A stretch of DNA of 64,000 nt from Deltaproteobacteria bacterium (GCA_020632715.1 JACKFA010000002.1:982501-1046500), one strand, 5' to 3'. Counted from the first letter of the stretch, positions 9,030 to 17,464 are shown. A program made the numbers and translations. The notes: generated from the sequence alone by a model not told the origin.

Positions 9030-9058
9030 TTGACAGCCCGGGCCTCCGTCGCTACGTA
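9030..9058 (+). promoter_or_regulatory. Likely sigma70-type promoter for the 9138/9335 gene pair
   Basis: A perfect -35 TTGACA (9030-9035) is followed by a 17-nt spacer and a weaker -10 TACGTA (9053-9058). It points toward the small acidic protein gene at 9138, giving a leader of about 70 nt. The -10 is a poor match to consensus, but TTGACA is rare in such GC-rich sequence. Inference only. Confidence 0.5.
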
Positions 9059-9137
9059 CCGCCGTCGCATCGCGCGCCGGGCGCCGCCCCGGAGTCACGA
9101 GCGCGCGCGGCACCCACGTCACCCGCGAGTCGATTCG

Positions 9138-9311
9138 ATGGACGATCTCACCAAGGACGTGCGGCTCCTCCGCCGCAACCTCGCCAAGGGCTTCACCTCG
9201 CAGGACGCGATCGCGAAGCTCCTCGCCGACCTCCCGGACGTCGCGGATCGCGCCGAGTGGGTCGACCCCGAGGCCGATCTCGACGACGACGACGACGGCG
9301 ACGACGACTAG
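9138..9311 (+). CDS. Small conserved-type acidic-tailed protein
   Basis: 57 residues. The first 40 form a likely helical domain (KDVRLLRRNLAKGFTSQDAI followed by AKLLADLPDVADRAEW). The tail is almost purely acidic (DLDDDDDGDDD). I do not recognise a named family; similar very short proteins occur upstream of DUF1844 genes in this group, but I cannot verify that here. Its reality is supported by a perfect TTGACA box upstream, by codon third positions that are nearly all G/C, and by the DUF1844 gene starting 23 nt downstream. A cytoplasmic adaptor role is conceivable but unsupported. Confidence 0.7.
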   Translation: MDDLTKDVRLLRRNLAKGFTSQDAIAKLLADLPDVADRAEWVDPEADLDDDDDGDDD

Positions 9312-9334
9312 ACCCTCGAGCGGAGGCGCCTGAG

Positions 9335-9598
9335 ATGGGCAAGAGCGACGCCGGGGACCGCCTCGGGACCATCGACTTCGCGACGTTCATCGTCTCCCTC
9401 GCGAGCACGGTGTCCGTCCACCTCGACCCGGGCCACAAGGCCTTCGACCTGAGCCTCGCGAAGGAGACCATCGACATCCTCGCGATGCTCCAGGAGAAGA
9501 CGGCCGGCAACCGGACGGCCGAAGAGGAGAAGCTGCTCGCGGCGCTCCTCTACCAGACGCGCCTCGCGTATTGCGACGCAGCAGAGAAGAAGGGCTGA
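9335..9598 (+). CDS. DUF1844-family protein
   Basis: 87 residues. The core 'IDFATFIVSLASTVSVHL', then 'DLSLAKETIDILAMLQEKT' and 'LLAALLYQTRLAY', matches the DUF1844 pattern (a predominantly alpha-helical domain). Family function is unknown. The start is fixed by a GGAGG ribosome site at 9322-9326, 8 nt before the ATG. It is probably cotranscribed with the acidic small protein gene immediately upstream. Confidence 0.85.
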   Translation: MGKSDAGDRLGTIDFATFIVSLASTVSVHLDPGHKAFDLSLAKETIDILAMLQEKTAGNRTAEEEKLLAALLYQTRLAYCDAAEKKG

Positions 9599-9631
9599 GC
9601 CGCGCAACCGCGCCGGGCTCGCGGCCGAGAT

Positions 9632-9654
9632 GTCATGTTGCAGTGCAACATGAC
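9632..9654. repeat. Palindromic repeat, solitary copy (GTCATGTTGC-AGT-GCAACATGAC)
   Basis: This is a perfect 10-bp inverted repeat around a 3-nt centre. It lies in the 128-nt space between the DUF1844 gene and the HtrA gene, about 35 nt upstream of the proposed htrA -35 box. The same core, ATGTTGC-N3-GCAACAT, recurs at 33018, 33096 and 36050, so this is a member of a dispersed palindrome family and not a one-off operator. It is too short, and lacks a T tract, to be a confident terminator. Confidence 0.8.
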
Positions 9655-9688
9655 GCAGCCTCGGTGAGCGCCCCACGCGGTCCGATCG

Positions 9689-9718
9689 TTGACCCGCGCC
9701 GCCGCGCCGACGTAGCCT
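9689..9718 (+). promoter_or_regulatory. Putative promoter giving a (near-)leaderless htrA transcript
   Basis: -35 TTGACC (9689-9694), 18-nt spacer, -10 TAGCCT (9713-9718). The htrA ATG is at 9727, only 8 nt past the -10 box, where transcription would be expected to begin. There is no Shine-Dalgarno sequence between them. This matches the layout seen at 25768, 32084, 57907 and 63852. Confidence 0.45.
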
Positions 9719-9726
9719 CCCCGGCG

Positions 9727-11058
9727 ATGCAGCCGCACCGCATACCAGCCGTGCGTGGCGTCCCGGGCGCCAGTGGAGCGGTGGCGGCCGTGGCGCTCGG
9801 CGTCATCGCGCTGGGCTTCGTCGTGGTCGGCGCCGCCTGTGAGCCGGTCCGCCCCGCGGACTACTTCGCCGCGCCGCCGCTGCCCGAGCACGACCATCTG
9901 CCTCCGCAGATCGTCCCGCCCCACGTCGCCGACGGGCCAGCCGACGACGCGCCCGCGCGCGTCCCTGCCACGCCGGCCGAGCCAGCCGCCCTGGTCGCGC
10001 CGCCGCGGCCCGGCACCCCAGGGGATCGCCTCGCCGACGTCGGCGCGGACGAGCGTCGAGGCGCAGGCGCCGCAGCCGCAGCCCGCGTCGCCCCCGTGTC
10101 GACCGACGGCCCGGACGCCGACCCGGACGCCGTCCCGAGCTTCGTCGGCCTCTTCAAGCGCCTGTCGCCCTCCGTCGTGAACATCTACACGCAGGAGGTC
10201 GTGAAGCGCCGCGCGGCCGGCGATCCCGAGACCCTCGACGACGACCTCTCCGGCACCTCCCTCGGCTCCGGCATGGTGCTCGACGGCGAGGGCCACATCC
10301 TCACCGCCGCCCACGTCGTCGAGAACGCCGCCGAGATCCGCGTGCGCTTCATCGACGAGGAGGAGATGCCCGCGCGCCTCGTCGGCATCGACCCCGTGCG
10401 CGATCTCGCCGTCCTCAAGGTCGACGGCGCGCGCGAGCTCGTGCCGGTCGTCCCCGGCGACTCCGAGACGCTCCGCGTCGGCGACTGGGTCATCGCCATC
10501 GGCAACCCCTTCGGCCTCTCCCACACGATGACCAAGGGCATCGTCTCCGGCATGGGCCGCTCCGAGTTCGTCAACGAGCGCCTCGGCTACCTCGACCTCA
10601 TCCAGACCGACGCCGCCATCAACCAGGGCAGCTCGGGGGGCCCCCTCTTCGGGATGGACGGGCGCGTCATCGGCATCAACGCCGCCGTCAACGCCGACGG
10701 CCACGGCATCGGCTTCGCCATCAAGTGGCGCGTCGTCGCCGAGTCCCTCCCGCGCCTCATGCAGGGCGGGCAGGTGAGCCGGAGCTGGCTCGGCGTCTAC
10801 CTCGTGCCGCGCGCCGACGGCCCCGGCAGCGGTGTCCTCATCGACGCCGTCGTCGACCAGAGCCCCGCCGCGCGCGCAGGCGTCCAGCCGGGCGACGTCA
10901 TCGTCGGCCTCGACGAGCACGCCGTGCGCGACGTCGCCGAGTTCCGCCTCCGCATCGCGAGCGCCGTCGCCGGGCGCGACATCTCGGTCGACCTCCTGCG
11001 GCGGGGGAAGCCCCTCCGCGTCGAGGCGCGGCTCGAGGAGGCGCGCGACATCCGATAA
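9727..11058 (+). CDS. HtrA/DegP-type trypsin-like serine protease with one PDZ domain
   Basis: 443 residues. An N-terminal hydrophobic segment (residues about 15-38) ends in a possible lipobox (VVGAAC). A 100-residue Pro/Ala-rich linker follows. In the chymotrypsin-fold domain, His is in LTAAHVVENA (about residue 195), Asp in DPVRDLAVLKVD (about 224), and the nucleophile Ser in NQGSSGGPLF (about 303). One PDZ domain covers residues about 350-440. Proteins of this family degrade or refold damaged periplasmic proteins. A membrane-tethered or lipidated form is inferred. The upstream in-frame region holds the palindrome at 9632, so the ATG at 9727 is preferred. A second HtrA is encoded at 44278. 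Confidence 0.92.
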   Translation: MQPHRIPAVRGVPGASGAVAAVALGVIALGFVVVGAACEPVRPADYFAAPPLPEHDHLPPQIVPPHVADGPADDAPARVPATPAEPAALVAPPRPGTPGDRLADVGADERRGAGAAAAARVAPVSTDGPDADPDAVPSFVGLFKRLSPSVVNIYTQEVVKRRAAGDPETLDDDLSGTSLGSGMVLDGEGHILTAAHVVENAAEIRVRFIDEEEMPARLVGIDPVRDLAVLKVDGARELVPVVPGDSETLRVGDWVIAIGNPFGLSHTMTKGIVSGMGRSEFVNERLGYLDLIQTDAAINQGSSGGPLFGMDGRVIGINAAVNADGHGIGFAIKWRVVAESLPRLMQGGQVSRSWLGVYLVPRADGPGSGVLIDAVVDQSPAARAGVQPGDVIVGLDEHAVRDVAEFRLRIASAVAGRDISVDLLRRGKPLRVEARLEEARDIR

Positions 11059-11160
11059 GGCGCCCGCGCGGCTGCTCTCGACGCGAGCGCCCGAGGCTGT
11101 CAATCTCTCCCCGCCGTGCCCGCGCCGCGGGCCCGGGCGCCGCACCGGAGGGGATTGCCC

Positions 11161-13965
11161 ATGCGCTTCGACGACTACAGCGACGCCGCCCGCCGCGTCG
11201 TGGAGGAGGCCAACCGCGCCGCTCATCGCGGGGGCCACCCGCAGCTCTCGGCCGAGCAGGTGCTGCTCACCCTCCTCGACACCCCGGGCACCGACGCTTA
11301 CCGCGTCTGGAGCTTCCTCGGCACCTCCACGGCGACCCTGCGCTCCGCCGTGTCCGACGAGATCGCGGCGATGCCGAAGGTCGCCGGGCAGGATCGCGTC
11401 CTCATCTCGCCGATCCTCGTCCGCATCTTCGATCAGGCCCGCGCCAACGCGCGCGCCGACGGCGCCCCCGCCACCGGCACCGCCCACCTCCTCGGGGCGC
11501 TCGCCTTCGTCGGCGGCACGCGCGCCGCGGCCGCCCTGAACGCCGCCGCCGTCACGAGCGAGGCCGTCGCCAAGGCCGCCCGCCAGATCCCCCGCGAGGA
11601 GACCGCCCCGCGCTCGGCCCCCGCCGCCCCGCGCGGCGAGGGCGTGGATACCGGCGGCGGCCGCCCACGCGAGACCCCGCCGACCTCGACCTACGGGAGC
11701 GGGTCGTCCGCGTCGTCCTCGCCGCCCCCGCGCGCGGCCGAGCCGCCGCCCGCGGGCGACCGCCGCGTCGAGGCCTCGCCGCCCCCGCGCTTCGAGCGCG
11801 TCGACGACGGCGACGAGGGCAGCGGCTCCGCCCTCGAGCGCTTCGCGACCGACCTGACGGCGCGCGCCCGCGACGGTCGCCTCGACCCGGTCATCGGCCG
11901 CGACGACGAGATCCGCCGGCTCATGGAGATCCTCTGCCGCCGCCGGAAGAACAACCCCGTGCTCATCGGGGAGCCTGGCGTCGGCAAGACCGCCATCATC
12001 GAGGGCCTCGCCCAGCGGATCGCCGCGGGCGACGTCCCCGACGCGCTCCGCGGGCGCCGCCTCATGGCGCTCGACATGGGCTCGGTCCTCGCGGGCGCGA
12101 AGCTCCGCGGCGACTTCGAGGAGCGCATGAAGCTCATCCTCGACGAGATCGCCGAGAGCGGCGGCCGCATCATCCTCTTCATCGACGAGCTCCACACGAT
12201 CGTCGGCGCCGGCGGCACCACCAAGGGCGCCATCGACGCGGCCTCGCTCCTGAAGCCCCCGCTCGCGCGCGGCGAGCTCCACTGCCTCGGCGCGACGACC
12301 GTCCGCGAGTACCGCCAGAGCGTCGAGAAGGACGCCGCCCTCGCGCGCCGCTTCCAGCCCGTCCAGGTCGAGGAGCCGGGCTATCAGGAGGCCGTGAGCA
12401 TCCTCCGCGGGCTGAAGGAGCGCTACGAGGTGCACCACGGCGTGCAGATCCACGACGACGCCCTCGTCGCCGCCGTGCGCCTCTCGACGCGCTACGTCTC
12501 GGACCGCTTCCTCCCCGACAAGGCCCTCGACCTCGTCGACGAGGCGGCGAGCCGCCTCCGCCTCGAGACCGACTCCCTGCCCGGCGAGATCGACGAGGTG
12601 CGCCGCCGCCTCTCGCAGCTCGAGGTCGAGCACAAGGCGCTCACGCGCGAGGGCTCGCCGAGCGCGCTCGCCCAGCGCGACCTCGTCCAGAAGAGCATGG
12701 ACGAGCTCCGCGGGCGCCTCGACGCCGCCACCGAGCGCTGGAAGAAGGAGCGCGACGTCGTGGCGCGGCTCCGGCAGGTGAAGGGGGAGATCGAGTACCT
12801 CCACCGCGGCGAGGAGGCCGCGAACCGCGCGGGGAACCTCGACGAGGCCGCCGAGATCCGCTTCGGGAAGCTCCCGGCCGCGCGCCGGCAGCTCGCCGCG
12901 CTCGAGGGGGAGCTCGCGGTCGCGCAGAAGGACGGCGGCTACATCAAGGAGGCCGTCACCGCCGACGACGTCGCGGGCGTCGTGAGCGCGTGGACGGGGA
13001 TCCCCGTGACGCGCCTCGCCGAGAGCGAGACGCAGAAGCTCCTCACCCTCGACGACCGCCTGAAGAAGCGCGTCATCGGCCAGGACGAGGCCGTCCGTGC
13101 CGTGTCGAACGCGGTCCGCCGCGCGCGCTCGGGCATCCAGGACCCGAAGCGCCCGCTCGGCTCGTTCCTCTTCCTCGGGCCGACCGGCGTCGGCAAGACC
13201 TACCTCGTGAAGTGCCTCGCCGAGCAGCTCTTCGACGACCCGAACACGGTCGTGCGCCTCGACATGAGCGAGTACATGGAGAAGCACGCGGTCGCCCGCC
13301 TCATCGGCGCGCCGCCCGGCTACGTCGGCTACGAGGAGGGCGGGCAGCTCACCGAGGCCGTGCGGCGGCGCCCCTTCTCGGTCGTGCTCCTCGACGAGGT
13401 CGAGAAGGCCCACGCCGAGGTCTTCGACCTCCTCCTGCAGGTCCTCGACGACGGGCGCCTCACCGACTCCATGGGGCGCGTGGTGTCGTTCAAGAACACG
13501 CTCATCGTGATGACCTCGAACCTCGGCGCCGACGCCATCGTCGAGCTCGCCGACGCCCCCGAGGAGGAGATGCGCGCGGCCGTCATGAAGGCGCTCCACG
13601 GCTTCTTCCGCCCCGAGATGCTGAACCGCATCGACGAGCAGGTGATCTTCCGGCGGCTCACGCGCGATCACGTCGCGCAGATCGTGCGCCTCCAGCTCAA
13701 GGATCTCGAGAAGCGCCTCGCCGAGCGGAAGCTCACGCTCGAGGTCACCGACGGCGCCATCGACGTGCTCGTGCGCGAGGGCTACACGCCGCAGTTCGGC
13801 GCCCGCCCGGTCGCGCGCGCCATCCGGAAGCTCATCGAGGACCCGCTCAGCTACCGCATCATCGCGGGCGACTTCGCGAGCGCCTCCGGGGTCGTCGTCG
13901 AGCCCGACGGGGACGCGCTCCGCTTCCGCAAGTTCGCCGAGCACGAGGGCCAAGCCCCGGCGTGA
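11161..13965 (+). CDS. clpB: ClpB-type AAA+ protein disaggregase
   Basis: 934 residues. A Clp N-domain (1-145) is followed by an unusually long Pro/Glu/Arg-rich linker (about 150-215). AAA-1 has Walker A GEPGVGKTAIIEG and Walker B ILFIDELHT. A ClpB-type coiled middle domain (about 470-600, with the conserved EIRFGKLPAARRQL segment) separates it from AAA-2, with Walker A GPTGVGKTYLVK and the SEYMEKHAV loop. The protein resolves aggregates with DnaK in the cytoplasm. No ClpP-binding IGF-type loop stands out, which supports ClpB over ClpA/C. The ATG has a GGAGGGG site 5-6 nt upstream. The linker makes it about 75 residues longer than typical ClpB. The stop overlaps the GTG of the next gene. Confidence 0.93.
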   Translation: MRFDDYSDAARRVVEEANRAAHRGGHPQLSAEQVLLTLLDTPGTDAYRVWSFLGTSTATLRSAVSDEIAAMPKVAGQDRVLISPILVRIFDQARANARADGAPATGTAHLLGALAFVGGTRAAAALNAAAVTSEAVAKAARQIPREETAPRSAPAAPRGEGVDTGGGRPRETPPTSTYGSGSSASSSPPPRAAEPPPAGDRRVEASPPPRFERVDDGDEGSGSALERFATDLTARARDGRLDPVIGRDDEIRRLMEILCRRRKNNPVLIGEPGVGKTAIIEGLAQRIAAGDVPDALRGRRLMALDMGSVLAGAKLRGDFEERMKLILDEIAESGGRIILFIDELHTIVGAGGTTKGAIDAASLLKPPLARGELHCLGATTVREYRQSVEKDAALARRFQPVQVEEPGYQEAVSILRGLKERYEVHHGVQIHDDALVAAVRLSTRYVSDRFLPDKALDLVDEAASRLRLETDSLPGEIDEVRRRLSQLEVEHKALTREGSPSALAQRDLVQKSMDELRGRLDAATERWKKERDVVARLRQVKGEIEYLHRGEEAANRAGNLDEAAEIRFGKLPAARRQLAALEGELAVAQKDGGYIKEAVTADDVAGVVSAWTGIPVTRLAESETQKLLTLDDRLKKRVIGQDEAVRAVSNAVRRARSGIQDPKRPLGSFLFLGPTGVGKTYLVKCLAEQLFDDPNTVVRLDMSEYMEKHAVARLIGAPPGYVGYEEGGQLTEAVRRRPFSVVLLDEVEKAHAEVFDLLLQVLDDGRLTDSMGRVVSFKNTLIVMTSNLGADAIVELADAPEEEMRAAVMKALHGFFRPEMLNRIDEQVIFRRLTRDHVAQIVRLQLKDLEKRLAERKLTLEVTDGAIDVLVREGYTPQFGARPVARAIRKLIEDPLSYRIIAGDFASASGVVVEPDGDALRFRKFAEHEGQAPA

Positions 13966-14534
13966 TCGTGCGCGTCCCGTGGCGCGGCGTCGACCGCAGG
14001 GGCGAGCGCCTCGAGCTCCGCTACGCCGAGCGCCGCGACGCCGCGCGCTACCTCGAGCACATGGCGCGCATCGTGCGCGAGACGCCGTGGATGCTGCAGG
14101 GCCCCGAGGACTCCGTCCCCGACGTGGCCGAGGAGCAGGACGTCCTCGAGGAGCTCGCGCGCCGCGACAACTGCGTGTGCGTCGTCGCCGCGCGCCCGGG
14201 CCCCCCGCCGGGCCGCCAGCCGATCCTCGGGAGCGTGACGCTCCTCGGCGGGCGCGGGCGCCGCACGCGGCACGCCGCAGAGCTCGCGATGGGCGTCCAG
14301 CAGGACGCCTGGGGGGCCGGCATCGGGTCGCTCCTCATGGAGGCCGCCTTGACCTGGGCGCGCGAGAGCCCGATCCTCTCCCGCGTGAGCCTGCAGGTGT
14401 TCTCCGACAACGTCGTCGCCTACAACCTCTACCGATCCCGCGGGTTCGTGGACGAGGGGGTGATGGAGCGGCACGCCAAGTGGGACGGGCGCTACGGCGA
14501 CCTCATCGGGATGGGCCTCGAGGTGGGGCCGTGA
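13962..14534 (+). CDS. GNAT-family N-acetyltransferase
   Basis: 190 residues with a GTG start inside the clpB stop (GTGA), implying translational coupling. The GNAT fold is visible as a beta strand AAELAMGVQQDAWGAGIGSL containing the acetyl-CoA pyrophosphate loop (QQDAWGAGIG), then SLQVFSDNVVAYNLYRSRGF (motif B, with the typical N..A..LYR..GF) and a final ERHAKWDGRYGDLIGMGLE strand. It resembles ribosomal-protein or small-molecule acetyltransferases; the substrate cannot be told from sequence. It may be cotranscribed with clpB and the amidase lipoprotein. Confidence 0.88.
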   Translation: MIVRVPWRGVDRRGERLELRYAERRDAARYLEHMARIVRETPWMLQGPEDSVPDVAEEQDVLEELARRDNCVCVVAARPGPPPGRQPILGSVTLLGGRGRRTRHAAELAMGVQQDAWGAGIGSLLMEAALTWARESPILSRVSLQVFSDNVVAYNLYRSRGFVDEGVMERHAKWDGRYGDLIGMGLEVGP

Positions 14535-15598
14535 GGGGCGCGCTCGTCATCGGCCTGCTCGCGGCGAGCGCGGTCCTCGCCGCGTGCGACGGCCCCGTCA
14601 CGCCCACGAGCCCGCCGCGCTGCGAGCCGAACGAGGAGCTCGACCTCGAGCGGACGCTCAAAGAGGGATTCCGCGCGCTCGCCGAGGGAGAGCCGAGCCG
14701 CGCCGACGGCATCTTCGAGCAGGTCCTCGCCGAGGAGCCCGGCCACCCCGAGGCGCGCTATGGCGCGCGGCTCGCGACGCGCGGCGACGCGGTCATCCGA
14801 CCGAAGAAGAAGGCGCCGGACGTCGCGAAGGGCGGCGTCGTCATCGGCGGCGAGCTCGTCCCGGTCGACGTCGCCCTGAACACCGAGCGCTGGCGCTTCG
14901 AGGAGCGGAAGCGCCTCCACGAGGTCGCGCGCGAGCGCCACATCGACCACGACGAGCGGCCGCTCCCGAAGTGGTTCGGCGTGCGCCACCGCGCCGACGG
15001 GAGCGAGGTCGACCCGACGTCGCGCGCCGCCGTCGTCGACGCGCTCGATCTCGTGGTCCTCCACGACAGCCACACGGAGACCGCGCGCGAGAGCTTCGTC
15101 GTCCTCGGCGAGACCGGCGGGTCCACCCACTTCCTCATCGACTGGGACGGGCAGATCTACCAGACGCTCGACCTCGCGCTCGAGGCGAACCACGTCAACA
15201 TCACGGAGATCGACCGGCGGAGCGTGTCCATCGACCTCGTGAACCCGGTCGACCTCGAGTCGCCGCCGCTGCCGCCGGAGGCGAAGGGGAGCGACGCGCG
15301 CCGCCCGCTCTCCGAGTTCGTGGTGGTCCAGGGCGAGGAGATCCAGCGCTGGGGCTACACGGAGGCCCAGATGACGAGCCTCGAGGGGCTGCTCACGGCG
15401 CTCCTCGGCGTGCTCCCGCGCGTCCCGCCGCGCGTGCCCACCGAGGACGGGTTGTCGGGACAGGCCGTGGTGCCGCGTCACTTCCTGGGGCCAGATGCCG
15501 CACCCTCGGGCATTGTGGGACACCTCCACCTCTTCCCGCGGGCGGCCGACCCGGGCCCAGGCTTCGACTGGGAGCGGATCCTCGCCGTTTTGCGCTGA
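14531..15598 (+). CDS. Lipoprotein N-acetylmuramoyl-L-alanine amidase (Amidase_2 type)
   Basis: 355 residues, GTG start overlapping the previous stop (GTGA). A short signal ends in a good lipobox (AVLAAC). A TPR-like segment (residues 35-80) precedes the amidase domain. Zn2+ ligands are likely His in VVLHDSHT, His in EANHVNITE, and His in GHLHLFPRAADPGPGFDW. Supporting motifs are STHFLIDWDGQIYQ and SVSIDLVNP. This architecture indicates a peptidoglycan amidase anchored to a membrane, facing the periplasm. The N-terminal TPR-like part may localise or regulate it. Confidence 0.85.
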   Translation: MRGALVIGLLAASAVLAACDGPVTPTSPPRCEPNEELDLERTLKEGFRALAEGEPSRADGIFEQVLAEEPGHPEARYGARLATRGDAVIRPKKKAPDVAKGGVVIGGELVPVDVALNTERWRFEERKRLHEVARERHIDHDERPLPKWFGVRHRADGSEVDPTSRAAVVDALDLVVLHDSHTETARESFVVLGETGGSTHFLIDWDGQIYQTLDLALEANHVNITEIDRRSVSIDLVNPVDLESPPLPPEAKGSDARRPLSEFVVVQGEEIQRWGYTEAQMTSLEGLLTALLGVLPRVPPRVPTEDGLSGQAVVPRHFLGPDAAPSGIVGHLHLFPRAADPGPGFDWERILAVLR

Positions 15599-15609
15599 TG
15601 TGGCCGGTC

Positions 15610-15625
15610 TGGCACGCGCCGTGCT
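15610..15625 (+). promoter_or_regulatory. Sigma54-like -24/-12 element
   Basis: TGGCACG (15610-15616), four bases, then GTGCT (15621-15625). This gives the GG-N10-GC spacing of RpoN promoters, with the -24 half matching consensus exactly and one mismatch in the -12 half (GTGCT for TTGCW). It lies 12 nt after the amidase stop and 211 nt upstream of the lipoprotein ATG. The same bases also form an imperfect inverted repeat, so a structural explanation is possible. Confidence 0.35.
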
Positions 15626-15639
15626 CATGCCGGTTGCAT

Positions 15640-15667
15640 TTGACACGACGCGCGGGACAACTACTAT
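15640..15667 (+). promoter_or_regulatory. Sigma70-type promoter for the 15836 lipoprotein gene
   Basis: -35 TTGACA is perfect (15640-15645), the spacer is 16 nt, and the -10 is TACTAT (15662-15667, 4 of 6). It sits in a locally AT-richer patch of an otherwise extremely GC-rich window. The leader would be about 160 nt. A second TTGACA at 15716-15721 has no convincing -10. Confidence 0.6.
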
Positions 15668-15835
15668 CCGTCCCCGGTGGACGGGCGGTAGCCCCCGCAC
15701 CCCAGCCCACCCCAGTTGACAATCGACGCGTGAGTGAATGACGGCGGCCGGCCAGCGTCCCTGGTCGCGCTCGCGCACGACGTGGCTGCGCCCGGCAGGG
15801 GCCGGACGCAACTTGCAACGCCTAGGAGGCAGATG

Positions 15836-16513
15836 ATGAGGAAGCTCGCCCTTCCCGCCGTGATGGCGGGCCTGATGTCCATGGGTTTCATGGCCTGCGA
15901 CACGAACGGCACCGACTCGGATGCCACCACGAACACGACCGACACGGTCTCGGACACCAGCACCGGTACCGACACGTTCGTCGAGGACACGAACGTCGTC
16001 ACGACGACCTACACCGCGATCTTCCTCGAGGATCTCTGGGACCAGGTCTGCCACAGCACGTCGGGCGCCGAGGGCGCTGACATCGACGCCGTCGAGCTCT
16101 TCGACGACTCCGGCAACCACATCGCGTACTTCGACGAGAACGCGATGGACTCGGAGCGCGCCACGAAGACCTGCCCGAACGAGGCCAACCACGCCGACAC
16201 GAAGGACGCCGCCGGCGCGCCGGACGGCAGCCTCACGACGAACTTCTACAGCCTCTGGGGCGGCTGGCTCATCGGCGAGTTCCAGAGCGCGCCGTTCATC
16301 GAGGCCGGCAACCAGGTCAAGGTGTTCGAGATCGACGACGCCTTCTGCGCCGGCATCTCGCAGTGCATCGGCTCGGAGAAGTACGACGTGTACGTCGCCG
16401 AGGACCTCGACTGCGTGAACCAGGGCTCGGACTTCCGCAACACCTGCATGATCAAGCTCACCGACACGGACGGCGCCAACGGCTCCGTGACGATCGACCT
16501 GACCGGCTTCTGA
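15836..16513 (+). CDS. Unknown secreted lipoprotein with Thr/Asp-rich linker and cysteine-containing beta domain
   Basis: 225 residues. The start is the second of two consecutive ATGs (15833, 15836), chosen because AGGAGG (15824-15829) is 6 nt away. The signal peptide ends in a lipobox-like MGFMAC. A Thr/Ser/Asp-rich linker (residues 20-55) precedes a domain with several Cys residues and motifs such as GADIDAVELFDDSGNH, DAAGAPDGS, SLWGGWLIGEF and VKVFEIDD. This looks like a beta-sandwich with an 'APDG...GGW...F...VFE' pattern. I do not recognise a named family. A dedicated promoter, a consensus ribosome site and a strong terminator suggest an abundant monocistronic product, probably on the outer membrane or cell surface. 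Confidence 0.85.
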   Translation: MRKLALPAVMAGLMSMGFMACDTNGTDSDATTNTTDTVSDTSTGTDTFVEDTNVVTTTYTAIFLEDLWDQVCHSTSGAEGADIDAVELFDDSGNHIAYFDENAMDSERATKTCPNEANHADTKDAAGAPDGSLTTNFYSLWGGWLIGEFQSAPFIEAGNQVKVFEIDDAFCAGISQCIGSEKYDVYVAEDLDCVNQGSDFRNTCMIKLTDTDGANGSVTIDLTGF

Positions 16514-16543
16514 GAGGCTCGAGCGAGCTGACGCGAATCGGAG

Positions 16544-16577
16544 AGGGCCCGGCGGCGACGCTGGGCCCTTTCTTTTT
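16544..16577 (+). terminator. Rho-independent terminator after the lipoprotein gene
   Basis: A perfect 7-bp stem AGGGCCC / GGGCCCT (16544-16550 and 16563-16569) with a 12-nt loop is followed by TTTCTTTTTG. It lies 31 nt after the stop codon. It is the cleanest intrinsic terminator in the window. Confidence 0.9.
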
Positions 16578-16828
16578 GCGCAGTTCCGAGCGACTTGCGA
16601 GGGCCGGCTCATGGGTCGGAATTTGCGCGCGAGGGCGTGAATAACGCGCTCCGGGTCTCGTCCATTCCCCGTTCCCATTCGCGGACCCGACCGGCCGAGC
16701 CAGCCACCCGATGCGCTGCTCCCCGGGTCGGGCGTCGCGCCGTGGTCATGCAGGGGTCGACAGCGTCGTGCGGGCCTCGAGGCCGCGGCTCGTCCGCGCC
16801 CCGCCTCTCGCATGACCGGAGACCCACC
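16578..16828. other. Intergenic spacer upstream of the lpoB-like gene
   Basis: The space from 16514 to 16828 is 315 nt. Apart from the terminator I see only a modestly AT-richer patch (around 16615-16645). There is no confident promoter hexamer pair, no RNA gene and no credible reading frame. A GGAG site near its end (16818-16821) serves the TTG start at 16829. Confidence 0.5.
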
Positions 16829-17464
16829 TTGCGACTCGCCTCGACCCTCGTCTTCACCTTCGCCGGCGCCCTCGCCACCCTCGGCGCCGGCGCCTGCGGC
16901 ACCTACGAGCCCGTCGGCACCTACACGCGCGACAGCGACTCACCGCTCATCGACCAGCCCGCCATGAGCACGGGGCTCGACAAGCGGGACCTCGACCGCA
17001 TGTTCGGCGCGCTCGTCAACGACCTCGTGCGCTCCCCGTTCTACGCGGGGCGCGCCGGCTCGGCGCCGACGCCGAGCATCGCGCTCATGCCGCTCGCGAA
17101 CGAGACCACCGAGCACATCGAGGTGCAGCTCGACGCGCTCGGCTCGAAGGTCGAGACGGCCCTCGTCCGCGGCGGCGGCTTCGACGTCGTGAGCCGCGAG
17201 CGGCAGGCCGACGTCCTCGCGGAGATCGACAACCAGCAGGCCGCGGCCTTCGACCCGGCCCGCGCCGCGCGCGTCGGGCGGATGGTCGGCGCCGAGTACG
17301 TCGTCGTCGGCAAGGTCTTCGACGCCGCGGAGCGCACGCTCGACATGCGGCGCGTCCAGTACATGGCGTTCCTCCAGGTCATCGAGGTCGACACCGGGCT
17401 CGTGAAGTGGCAGGCCGAGACGGACGTCACGAAGGCCTACGTCGCCGACATCGCCTCGTGGTGA
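16829..17464 (+). CDS. LpoB-like lipoprotein (penicillin-binding protein activator family)
   Basis: 211 residues. TTG is chosen as start because GGAG lies 7 nt upstream and the resulting N terminus (RLASTLVFTFAGALATLGAG) is a lipoprotein signal ending at Cys in GAGAC. The mature part has the LpoB/CsgG-like fold features: IALMPLANETTEHI, a helix KVETALVRGGGFDVVSRER, and GAEYVVVGKVFDAAE. In enterobacteria LpoB is an outer-membrane lipoprotein that stimulates PBP1b. Related proteins elsewhere are paired with a COG3014-type protein as here, so a role other than PBP activation is possible. The stop overlaps the next ATG (TGATG). Confidence 0.8.
   Translation: MRLASTLVFTFAGALATLGAGACGTYEPVGTYTRDSDSPLIDQPAMSTGLDKRDLDRMFGALVNDLVRSPFYAGRAGSAPTPSIALMPLANETTEHIEVQLDALGSKVETALVRGGGFDVVSRERQADVLAEIDNQQAAAFDPARAARVGRMVGAEYVVVGKVFDAAERTLDMRRVQYMAFLQVIEVDTGLVKWQAETDVTKAYVADIASW

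Noticed and set aside
8858..9137. Upstream extension of the DUF1844 reading frame to 8858
   Set aside because: The added residues are Arg/Pro-rich without homology, and the ATG at 9335 has a proper GGAGG site; the extension also crosses the 9138 gene.
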